Positions 10,201-15,658 of a stretch of DNA of 49,211 bases are shown here, in pieces. The notes under the pieces were generated by a model that was not told the origin of the DNA, did no database searches, and worked only from the letters and a program-made list of their open reading frames with translations. Within the stretch, counting starts at the first letter, position 1. Every line of letters starts with the position of its first letter. A program made the position numbers and the translations under genes. Location: NCBI GenBank assembly GCA_019119355.1, contig DWXE01000023.1, positions 1-49,211 on the forward strand, read 5' to 3'. Origin of the DNA: Candidatus Eisenbergiella merdigallinarum. Lineage in GTDB: Bacteria > Bacillota > Clostridia > Lachnospirales > Lachnospiraceae.

Positions 10201-10770
10201 GGGCTGCTTTTTGTTCACCGCTACGAGGAAGCGTTCCACATTGTCCTCATTGCCCGCATTGGCCCCGAACCCGCGGTACAGCGCAAACAGCTCCTCTCCC
10301 TGCTTCCGGCAGAGCCGGCGCATATCCCCGCCATAGAAGAACCTGACGGCTTCCTTCCAGGACGTGCGGGCCAGGTTGGCGAATTGAAACAGGTCTCCGA
10401 TCTTTCCCAGGGAACTCTCCCCTTCCCGCTCCAGAACGGAAACCGACCAGGGCAGCTCATACTCCCCGCAGTTGGACACAATAAAAAAACGGCCGCTGCG
10501 CTTCTCGCCTTCCTGCATGCCGCCCGTGTCGAACCGGAATCCGATCTGCTCCGCGCCGCCGTTAAAAAACGGGGTCAGGCACTGCATCCTTTTGTCGGAG
10601 GATAAGACGTATCCCTCCGTTCGCCCTCCGGCCGTGCTCTCGATGGAAAAATGGCCTTCCAGCTGCTGATCCGGCAGCCCCGCGAGCTCCACCTGCTTTG
10701 TGGAAAATGTCAGCTGCCCCTCCGTCTTTCTATAGCCTTCTGCCAGAATCCGATCCCGCATTTCCCGCAT
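7213..10770 (-). CDS. DUF5717-family giant protein, mixed beta-domain and alpha-solenoid
   Basis: An 1185-aa protein without signal peptide or membrane helix. The first 300 or so residues look like consecutive beta-sandwich domains (GHFSIESTAGGRTEGYVLSS, FFIVSNCGEYELPW, GQVEFSSLSGSFTVEIE). Residues about 310-680 are helical repeats with TPR-like pairs, including LARLYEHY-type and YLAYRPQIDR helices. A beta insert lies around 690-780 (KGKIAVVHPRLKGEKIYVL). A second solenoid follows, then a beta-rich C-terminus ending in YVDFCENQLF. The start is the ATG at 10770, set by GGGAGG seven bases upstream; a TTG further up is not supported. It matches my memory of DUF5717 proteins in Lachnospiraceae. 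It heads the operon, with a promoter at 10813-10841. Function unknown. Confidence 0.85.
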   Translation of the reverse strand: MREMRDRILAEGYRKTEGQLTFSTKQVELAGLPDQQLEGHFSIESTAGGRTEGYVLSSDKRMQCLTPFFNGGAEQIGFRFDTGGMQEGEKRSGRFFIVSNCGEYELPWSVSVLEREGESSLGKIGDLFQFANLARTSWKEAVRFFYGGDMRRLCRKQGEELFALYRGFGANAGNEDNVERFLVAVNKKQPIAFEPVRRRIVSEDVRGHVSEEIQILKTGWGPVRLSVKAGGDFFSVEKSWIGEDDFLGNLCRVPVFLDEGRMHAGRNFGQVEFSSLSGSFTVEIEAVRLAPGMKERDGQRKALKEANVRLVRLYEQLRMKRLGLEEWRAKARECVEEISGLSPQSPIPRLFAAQLLMTEDKMEEAGWILNHVQLRSRQDEPAVFCYYLYLTTLYNREEAYGQKVRKKVEELFDQNPGEWRIAWLLLFLTPEFDRSPAKKWAFLERRFSEGCTSPLLYLEAVQLMNSRPVLLNRVGGIGKRVLMYGARNRILGRELAGHAADLIAREKYYDPALFRILKLAWEKRPDVEVLQAICTLLIKGGKTGTAWHTWYYRGVKKELRIARLYEHYLMSVDLTREERIPRQVLLYFAYQSNLDYGHAAWLYASVERLRDEDTELYLAYRPQIDRFVEDQLSRGRINRDLAWLYRRVLKPGELSEELTAQLASLLCSVEVEVPQRPKGKIAVVHPRLKGEKIYVLQDGKTCVDLYSRMDLVFWEDESGGRELLNGTASMTPLFADPGEEFERELAERAGDTVGLALAATDPADPQVRPQNERASLIVAAEPFLEEGFGRKLRIALLRYFEEQDRPDRLRSLLERLAPEDVEPGDRTETVHCLTLQGMYEKAYEWQKELDADRQDPRVLLRLCSRLLDQGLYREEPEMTRLCYAAAVHGKYDACVLRQLTERYEGSVREMEALKSAAEGFGIDTYPLCERIMEQLLYTGQDVTERMDLLRQYVAEGGRSGLEEAFLHRCAYSGVMEGQPVHRYMIHDMLRTERNGEPLTDLCRIAVLQYYAKNRGAMDAAVEEAVGRMGSRLLEKGIHLPVLREFARLIPGAEFLLDKTFVVYCGTPEERVCLYWRILSGKGGETEYAGASMPHLYEGIYASSFVLFPGESLQYYIAEEENPGTRVESGILKAAEIDSDAAGRYGMLCAAASRQLSGSWQGLELLNRYLYVDFCENQLFRPMKED

Positions 10771-10812
10771 TCTACCGCCTCCCGTAGCCAAACACCTGTT
10801 TTCTGTTGTTTT

Positions 10813-10841
10813 ATTTTACTCTATTTTAAATTTCCGCGCAA
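10813..10841 (-). promoter_or_regulatory. Promoter of the DUF5717-DUF5716-TPR operon
   Basis: Minus strand TTGCGC (10836-10841), 17-bp spacer, TAAAAT (10813-10818), with an AT-rich stretch around the -10. It lies about 45 bp before the DUF5717 start codon and is back to back with the GntR promoter. Confidence 0.6.
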
Positions 10842-10848
10842 CCTCTGC

Positions 10849-10877
10849 TTGACTTTCTGCTCATCCAGCAGTATCAT
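10849..10877 (+). promoter_or_regulatory. Promoter of the GntR-ABC operon
   Basis: TTGACT (10849-10854), exact 17-bp spacer, TATCAT (10872-10877). The likely transcription start falls inside the inverted repeat at 10878-10897. Confidence 0.7.
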
Positions 10878-10897
10878 TGTATTAAGTTAATAATACA
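10878..10897. promoter_or_regulatory. Inverted-repeat operator for the YtrA-type GntR regulator
   Basis: A perfect inverted repeat, GTATTA-N6-TAATAC (extended by T and A at the outer ends), begins one base after the -10. GntR proteins of the YtrA subfamily bind AT-rich palindromes of this kind at their own promoters. Binding here would block transcription initiation, so autorepression is the simplest reading. Confidence 0.65.
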
Positions 10898-10922
10898 TTC
10901 GAGAAAGAAAGGAGCGAAGAGA

Positions 10923-11297
10923 ATGGCATGGACACTGCAATCGGATCGTCCCATCTACGCGCAGCTGGTGGAGCGGCTGAAAACCGAAATCGTTTCCGGC
11001 ATCTATCCGCCCGGAGGACGGCTTCCCAGCGTCCGGGAACTGGCCGCCACAGCCAGCGTCAATCCCAATACGATGCAGAAGGCGTTCGCTGAACTGGAGC
11101 GGACGGGACTGATTATCACGATGCGCACAAGCGGCCGCATCGTCACGGAGGATACATCCATGATCAATGAAACGCGCAGGGAGCTGGCGGAGGAACAGAT
11201 CAGCCAGTTTCTGACCCAGATGAACAATCTCGGCTTCGACAGGGCGGAAATCATCCAGCTTCTGTCCGAGCACAAAGGAGGGGACGGCCATGAATGA
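10923..11297 (+). CDS. GntR-family transcriptional regulator, YtrA subfamily
   Basis: A 124-aa DNA-binding protein. The winged helix-turn-helix occupies residues 1-75 with the family hallmarks PIYAQLVERLKTEIVSG, LPSVRELAATASVNPNTMQK and AFAELERTGLI. The tail of about 45 residues is helical and too short for a ligand domain, which defines the YtrA subfamily. GAAAGGAGCG precedes the ATG. The stop overlaps the next gene by 8 bp. Such regulators repress the adjacent ABC exporter and respond to cell-wall-active compounds in some species; the inducer here cannot be read from sequence. Confidence 0.92.
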   Translation: MAWTLQSDRPIYAQLVERLKTEIVSGIYPPGGRLPSVRELAATASVNPNTMQKAFAELERTGLIITMRTSGRIVTEDTSMINETRRELAEEQISQFLTQMNNLGFDRAEIIQLLSEHKGGDGHE

Positions 11298-12003
11298 AAT
11301 GCATAGCGGCAGCCTGGTTTCCATCCGGAACCTGAGCAAAAAATATGGGAAGCGCGCGGCTCTGGACGATATCAGCCTCGACATCCCCAGGGGGCGCATC
11401 ATCGGGCTCTTGGGCCCCAACGGCAGCGGAAAGACCACGCTCATCAAGCTGATGAACGGCCTTTTGACTCCCGGGCGGGGCCAGATCCTCATCGGCGGGA
11501 ACCTCCCTGGCCCCGAAACGAAGGCCTGCGTTTCCTATCTGCCGGAACGCAGCTATCTGCCCTCCGGCATCCGGGTGGATCAGCTGATTTCCTATTTCAC
11601 GGATTTCTATGCCGATTTCGACCGTGAAAAGGCGCTGGCCATGCTGGACTCCCTGCAGATTTCCCCGGATCGCCCCTTAAAGACCCTTTCGAAGGGGACG
11701 AAGGAAAAGGTTCAGCTGATCATGGTGATGAGCCGGAGAGCGCAGCTGTATATTCTGGATGAGCCCATCGCGGGCGTGGACCCCGCCGCCAGGGACTATA
11801 TTCTGAAGACCATCATTCAGGACTATAACGAGGAAGCGACCATCCTGCTCTCCACCCATTTGATCTCAGACATCGAACCCATTCTGGACGACGTGATCTT
11901 TTTAAAGGAAGGCAGGATCGTCCTCACGTCCAGCGTGGAAGATATCCGCGATACCTACGGCAAGTCCGTGGATTCCTATTTCCGGGAGGTGTTCTCATGT
12001 TAA
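11290..12003 (+). CDS. ABC transporter ATP-binding protein (YtrB/BcrA-like)
   Basis: A 237-aa ATPase subunit. Walker A is GPNGSGKTT, Walker B is LYILDEP, and the H-loop is LLSTH. The signature is LSKGTKEK rather than LSGGQ, a variant common in this exporter subfamily. It starts inside the end of the GntR gene and its stop overlaps the permease start by 7 bp, so the three are translationally coupled. It probably powers efflux of a drug, bacteriocin or lipid-linked molecule through the adjacent permease; the substrate is unknown. Confidence 0.93.
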   Translation: MNEMHSGSLVSIRNLSKKYGKRAALDDISLDIPRGRIIGLLGPNGSGKTTLIKLMNGLLTPGRGQILIGGNLPGPETKACVSYLPERSYLPSGIRVDQLISYFTDFYADFDREKALAMLDSLQISPDRPLKTLSKGTKEKVQLIMVMSRRAQLYILDEPIAGVDPAARDYILKTIIQDYNEEATILLSTHLISDIEPILDDVIFLKEGRIVLTSSVEDIRDTYGKSVDSYFREVFSC

Positions 12004-12812
12004 AAAAACTGCTTCGCCACGAATGGCTGGAGTCCTGGAAGGTCCCTGCGCTGATCGGAATCATCGTTGCGGTCCTTTCCGCCGCCAGCGCCGTATACTT
12101 CCGTTTCGCCCCGCCCCTGACCTCCGATGTGGAGCTCCACGTGGGGAACCTGATCCTGTTTACGAGCTATACGCTGGTCGTCTGCTCCGTCGGCCTGATC
12201 CTCACCATCTATCTGGGCGTCCGCTTTTATAAAAATCTGTATACGGACGAAGGGTATCTGATGCACACCCTGCCCGTAAAGCCCTGGATGCTCCTCGCGT
12301 CGAAAGGCCTGGTGGCTTCGGCCTGGCTGTGGATTTCCAACATCCTGCTGCTGGTCTGCGTCCTGCCCGTGACCTGCTTTGCCCTGCCCAAAATGGCTTA
12401 TTTCGAACCGGAAGAGCTCCCGCAGCTGTTCGATGCCCTGACGAACACGCTGGGCGGAGGCATTCCGGAGACGATCTTCTATCTGTTCCCGTATCTGATC
12501 GTCAACTGCGCGTTTTCCGCCCTCACGCTCTACGCCGCCGTCTGCCTGGGGCAGCTGTTTAACCGCCACAGGGTGATGGCCGCCGTCCTGTGCTATCTGG
12601 GCATCAACGCGCTGATTTCCACCGCGTCCTCGTTCTTCGTTCTGCCCGGCATGACGGGAATGATCATCACCCATGCGGACGATTTTTCGCTGATCCTGCC
12701 CGCCTTCATGCGGACGATTTTCTTCATCAGCTTCTTTGTGGAAATCGCACTTTCCGCAGCGCTCTTCTTCCTGTCCGACTATATCATGAGAAAGTGCCTG
12801 AATCTGGACTGA
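11997..12812 (+). CDS. ABC transporter permease
   Basis: A 271-aa integral membrane protein with about six hydrophobic segments (for example residues 18-35, 55-75, 105-130, 155-185, 195-220 and 235-265). It begins MLKKLLRHEWLESWK, as expected for ABC-2-like permeases of YtrC/bacitracin-type exporters. FYKNLYTDEGYLMHTLPVKP between the second and third segments is a recurrent motif of this subfamily. It overlaps the ATPase gene and ends before the terminator at 12846-12898, so it closes the operon. Confidence 0.88.
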   Translation: MLKKLLRHEWLESWKVPALIGIIVAVLSAASAVYFRFAPPLTSDVELHVGNLILFTSYTLVVCSVGLILTIYLGVRFYKNLYTDEGYLMHTLPVKPWMLLASKGLVASAWLWISNILLLVCVLPVTCFALPKMAYFEPEELPQLFDALTNTLGGGIPETIFYLFPYLIVNCAFSALTLYAAVCLGQLFNRHRVMAAVLCYLGINALISTASSFFVLPGMTGMIITHADDFSLILPAFMRTIFFISFFVEIALSAALFFLSDYIMRKCLNLD

Positions 12813-12845
12813 CCGGTCCTTTTCCGGTTTCCTGACAGGCACCGT

Positions 12846-12898
12846 AAAAAACCTCCGCGCATATACTGTAACACAACAGAAATGCGCGAGGTTTTTTT
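12846..12898 (+). terminator. Terminator hairpin that also contains the next gene's ribosome binding site
   Basis: The arms are 12846-12862 and 12882-12898, about 16 bp with one bulged C, ending in seven T. It ends the GntR-ABC transcript. The GCGAGG of its 3' arm (12886-12891) lies seven bases before the ATG at 12899, so the T tract doubles as the spacer of the next gene. TATACT at 12862-12867 in the loop could be a -10 giving a transcript with only the 3' arm; the -35 is weak. Confidence 0.75.
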
Positions 12899-14167
12899 AT
12901 GTCCAAATCCCTTTTTGCCGCCCAGGAACCGTCGGGGAGCCCGTATTCGGGGACGCTTCAGATCAACGTCACCTCTTCCGTGGGCTTTTTCCCCGTATCG
13001 GGCGCCACCGTATCGATATCCGACAGCGACACCCCCGATCAGGTCATCGAACAGCTCACCACGGACGAATCGGGGCAGACCCGCCCGGTGGAGCTGCCCG
13101 CTCCCAATCTGGCCTGGTCCCTGGAACCCTCCCAGCCCCGTCCCTATACGGACTATAACATCGAAGTGACCGCCCCCGGATATGAACCCGTGCGCATCGT
13201 GGGATCCGAGCTCCTTCCCGACGAAATCAGCCTGCAGAACGTTTCCATGAAGCCGCTGGAAGTTTCCGGCACGGATGCGGAAGAGGATATCAATATTCCC
13301 GATCATACCCTGTACGGCGAATACCCTCCCAAGATTCCGGAAGCCGAGATCAAGACCGACCCGGAGACCGGGGAAATCATTTTGAGCCGGGTCGTCATCC
13401 CGGAATACGTCATCGTCCACGACGGCCTGCCCAACGATTCCAGCGCGCCCAATTACTACGTCCGCTACAAGGATTACATCAAAAACGTGGCTTCTTCCGA
13501 AATCTATGCCACCTGGCCGGAGAGCAGCATCTACGCCAACATCCTGGCCATCCAGTCCTTCACCTTAAACCGGGTTTATACGGAGTGGTACCGCTCCAAA
13601 GGATATCCGTTCACCATCACTTCCTCCACGGCGTACGATCAGAAATTCATCTACGGCAGAAACATATTCAGCGACATCGACCGCCTGGTGGACTCGGTTT
13701 TCGCCAATTATCTCTCCCGTCCCGGAGTCCAGCAGCCGATTTTCACCAGTTACTGCGACGGCGAACGGGTCACCTGCCAGGGGCTTTCCCAGTGGGGTTC
13801 CAAATATCTGGGCGATCAGGGCTATTCCGCCATCGAAATCATCCGCTATTATTACGGAAACGATATGTTCATCAACTCGGCGGTAGCCATCAGCGGCGTC
13901 CCGTCCTCCTGGCCGGGATACAACCTGAACGTCGGGGCTTCCGGGGCAAAGGTGCAGCAGCTTCAGGAGCAGCTCAACCGGATCGCCCAGAACTTTCCCG
14001 CCATCCCTGCCGTGACCGCGGACGGCATTTACGGAGAACAAACCGCCCAGGCTGTGGCCGCCTTCCAGCGCATTTTCGATCTGCCGCCAAACGGGATCAC
14101 GGACTATTCCACCTGGTATGAAATTTCCTCCATCTACACGGCCGTAACCCGGATCGCGGAGCCGTGA
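12899..14167 (+). CDS. SpoIID-like protein with C-terminal peptidoglycan-binding domain
   Basis: A 422-aa protein with no signal peptide. Residues 20-110 form a carboxypeptidase-regulatory-like beta sandwich (SVGFFPVSGATVSISDSD ... YNIEVTAPGYEPVRIVG). Residues about 165-340 resemble the SpoIID/amidase-enhancer fold (SSIYANILAIQSFTLNRV, STAYDQKFIYGR, GLSQWGSKYLGDQGYSAIEI). Residues about 345-410 are a PG_binding_1 domain (LNVGASGAKVQQLQEQLNRI, ADGIYGEQTAQAVAAFQ). SpoIID enzymes act on denuded glycan strands, but lysozyme-like catalytic residues cannot be confirmed here. The lack of an export signal is odd for a wall enzyme and suggests spore-compartment or non-classical routing. The only ribosome binding site is GCGAGG inside the preceding terminator. 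Confidence 0.8.
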   Translation: MSKSLFAAQEPSGSPYSGTLQINVTSSVGFFPVSGATVSISDSDTPDQVIEQLTTDESGQTRPVELPAPNLAWSLEPSQPRPYTDYNIEVTAPGYEPVRIVGSELLPDEISLQNVSMKPLEVSGTDAEEDINIPDHTLYGEYPPKIPEAEIKTDPETGEIILSRVVIPEYVIVHDGLPNDSSAPNYYVRYKDYIKNVASSEIYATWPESSIYANILAIQSFTLNRVYTEWYRSKGYPFTITSSTAYDQKFIYGRNIFSDIDRLVDSVFANYLSRPGVQQPIFTSYCDGERVTCQGLSQWGSKYLGDQGYSAIEIIRYYYGNDMFINSAVAISGVPSSWPGYNLNVGASGAKVQQLQEQLNRIAQNFPAIPAVTADGIYGEQTAQAVAAFQRIFDLPPNGITDYSTWYEISSIYTAVTRIAEP

Positions 14168-14180
14168 GATCCCGCAATTT

Positions 14181-14364
14181 GTACAGTTCAGCCATGCAGG
14201 CACATGTGGCAAAATGCCGCGCGGGAGCTTGCTCACGAAGCTGTATTTTGCTACATGTGCCTATAGGGCGGACGCCCGACAGGAATCATTTGACGGCCAG
14301 TGGCCTTTTGCGCAGCCAATTCAGTGGAATCCGTCAAATGATGAATGGCATGGTTGAACTGTTA
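14181..14364 (+). mobile_element. 184-bp MITE with terminal inverted repeats and 9-bp target duplication
   Basis: The ends are GTACAGTTCAGCCATGC and the inverted TAACAGTTCAACCATGC. The flanking direct repeat CCGCAATTT is flush with both ends (14172-14180 and 14365-14373). Inside is a 17-bp stem at 14198-14214 pairing with 14247-14263 (one mismatch) and a 12-bp stem ATCATTTGACGG pairing at 14331-14342. There is no coding capacity. The right 94 bp recur at 20509-20603. Confidence 0.8.
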
Positions 14365-14394
14365 CCGCAATTTTCGGAATATTTTCCATGTATC

Positions 14395-14423
14395 TTGCGT
14401 TCAAAACCCGCATATGCTATAAT
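14395..14423 (+). promoter_or_regulatory. Promoter of the putative antitoxin RNA
   Basis: TTGCGT (14395-14400), 17-bp spacer, TATAAT (14418-14423) with TG one base before the -10 hexamer. The hexamers and spacing are the same as for the facing promoter at 14686-14714. Confidence 0.65.
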
Positions 14424-14429
14424 GCCAGT

Positions 14430-14503
14430 AGGCAAAAGGATATAGCTATTCCATGTGATGTGGAAAAGCGAAAACCCCAGAGGTCGCAACTCTGGGGTTT
14501 TCT
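14430..14503 (+). ncRNA. Putative antisense RNA antitoxin of an Fst-like type I system
   Basis: A predicted transcript of about 75 nt from the promoter at 14395-14423 to the shared terminator at 14471-14503. Bases about 14436-14456 (AAAGGATATAGC, then TTCCATGT) nearly repeat the plus-strand sequence at about 14620-14642, which is the complement of the toxin start-codon region. The RNA could therefore pair with the toxin mRNA at its start codon and at the terminator stem. No open frame with a ribosome binding site is present. The RNA ends are inferred from promoter and terminator only. Confidence 0.55.
14471..14503. terminator. Shared bidirectional terminator of the toxin-antitoxin-like locus
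   Basis: AAAACCCCAGAG pairs with CTCTGGGGTTTT around a short loop, with T or A runs on both sides, so it works for both convergent transcripts. Confidence 0.85.
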
Positions 14504-14552
14504 ATTCCCAATTCAGACGCGGCAGGGCTTATGGCCGCAGGCCAGTTACCGG

Positions 14553-14639
14553 CTATTCGTCACCGTCCAGCCATTTGCAGATGAGATGGCAAATCACACC
14601 TGCCACAACGGTGAAGATAAAGGATATAGCATCTTCCAT
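14553..14639 (-). CDS. Small hydrophobic peptide, probable Fst-like type I toxin
   Basis: A 28-aa peptide starting MEDAISFIF, with one membrane helix (about residues 5-21, ISFIFTVVAGVICHLIC) and a charged tail KWLDGDE. This arrangement, a short N-terminus, a hydrophobic core and a tail beginning xWL, matches Fst/par-type toxins, which insert in the membrane. AAGGGGG lies seven bases before the ATG. A consensus promoter sits at 14686-14714 and the transcript ends at the terminator it shares with a convergent RNA. It is below the usual annotation length limit. Toxicity is inferred from the layout; a harmless small membrane protein is the alternative. Confidence 0.65.
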   Translation of the reverse strand: MEDAISFIFTVVAGVICHLICKWLDGDE

Positions 14640-14685
14640 GTAATGCACCCCCTTTCCTTACCGGTATAGGGGCGGTAACGCAGAC

Positions 14686-14714
14686 ATTATAGCATAGTCA
14701 GGATTATCACGCAA
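14686..14714 (-). promoter_or_regulatory. Promoter of the small toxin-like gene
   Basis: Minus strand TTGCGT (14709-14714), 17-bp spacer, TATAAT (14686-14691) with TG one base before the hexamer. It lies about 45 bp upstream of the start codon. Confidence 0.75.
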
Positions 14715-14771
14715 TTTCCGGTTTCGATCCCTTCCCTTTATTTTTGCCAATGCCCTTTTTATGCAGGCGTA

Positions 14772-14812
14772 CAAAAAAGGCCGGAGTTGGTTGTCACTCC
14801 GGCCCTTTTCGC
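14772..14812 (-). terminator. Terminator after the esterase gene
   Basis: A GGCCGGAGT stem and its complement with a short loop is flanked by AAAAAA on the left, giving a T run on the minus strand just past the stop at 14817. Confidence 0.85.
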
Positions 14813-14816
14813 AAAA

Positions 14817-15653
14817 TTATATTCCGGGAGCGGCTTTCCCGCTCTCCCGTCCGATCCAGTCCGCCGCCAGAGCCGGCCAGACCGCGCACTCCGGAACGAT
14901 CTGGGTTCCGGTTCCGTTGTCCGTCTGCGCATCCGCCAGGCTCAGCCCATGGCCGCCTTCCGGAAAAATGTGCAGTTCAAACGCCACTCCGGCCTCCCTC
15001 ATGGCCTGCGCCAGCAGAAGGGAATTCTCCACCGGCACCGCGTCGTCCGCAAAGGTATGCCACAGAAATACGGGCGGCATGGCGGGCGTCACCTGCTTTT
15101 CCAGGGATAAAAGTTCCAGCTTTTCCGCATTCCGGCAGTCATCCCCCAGGAGGTTGTCGAAGGAGCCCCTGTGGGCGAAGGTTCCGGATGTCACCACCGG
15201 ATAGGAAAGGATCAGCCTGTCCGGCTTCATCTCCTCCGCAGAAAATCCGGTCAGCTCCCGCAGGAAATCCCTGTTCCAGAAAACGCCCAGGCATCCGGCC
15301 AGATGCGCTCCCGCCGAAAACCCGCAGACCACGATTTTATCCGCATCGATATGATACTCTTCGCTGTGCTGTCTCAGCCACGCCACGGAAGCGGCCAGCT
15401 CCCACAGCGCGGCCGGAAAAATCTCCGGGCTCACGCTGTAGCGCAGCACGCAGGCGTGGAAGCCCATCCCGCACATACGAAGGGCCACGGGTTCCGCCTC
15501 CCGGTCGGATACGAAGCCATAGCCTCCGCCCGGGCAGATCAGCACCACGGGCCGCTTTCTGTCCAGCCCCAGTTCCGGGGAGGCATCCTGAAAATAAGCC
15601 GTCAGCCTGGCCGTCGTATGATCCGTCCGGATCGGGATCGTTTCGGAAAACAT
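14817..15653 (-). CDS. Alpha/beta hydrolase, acetyl-xylan-esterase/BD-FAE-like
   Basis: A 278-aa cytosolic esterase. It shows the oxyanion loop CPGGGYG (about residue 41), the nucleophile elbow GFSAGAH (about 114-120), an acid residue in HTFADDAVPVENS and the catalytic His in FPEGGHGLS, so the triad is complete. This set is typical of sugar O-deacetylases of the BD-FAE/Axe type in gut Clostridia. The true substrate is unknown. Its ribosome binding site (GGAGG) lies within the last codons of htpG, and the ATG is 5 bp past that stop, so it is probably co-expressed with htpG. Confidence 0.85.
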   Translation of the reverse strand: MFSETIPIRTDHTTARLTAYFQDASPELGLDRKRPVVLICPGGGYGFVSDREAEPVALRMCGMGFHACVLRYSVSPEIFPAALWELAASVAWLRQHSEEYHIDADKIVVCGFSAGAHLAGCLGVFWNRDFLRELTGFSAEEMKPDRLILSYPVVTSGTFAHRGSFDNLLGDDCRNAEKLELLSLEKQVTPAMPPVFLWHTFADDAVPVENSLLLAQAMREAGVAFELHIFPEGGHGLSLADAQTDNGTGTQIVPECAVWPALAADWIGRESGKAAPGI

Positions 15654-15658
15654 GGGGC

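Noticed and set aside
8977..10605. Long open frames on both strands inside the DUF5717 region (also 7157-8239 minus)
   Set aside because: These are out-of-frame shadows of DUF5717, which has the ribosome binding site, promoter and family match.
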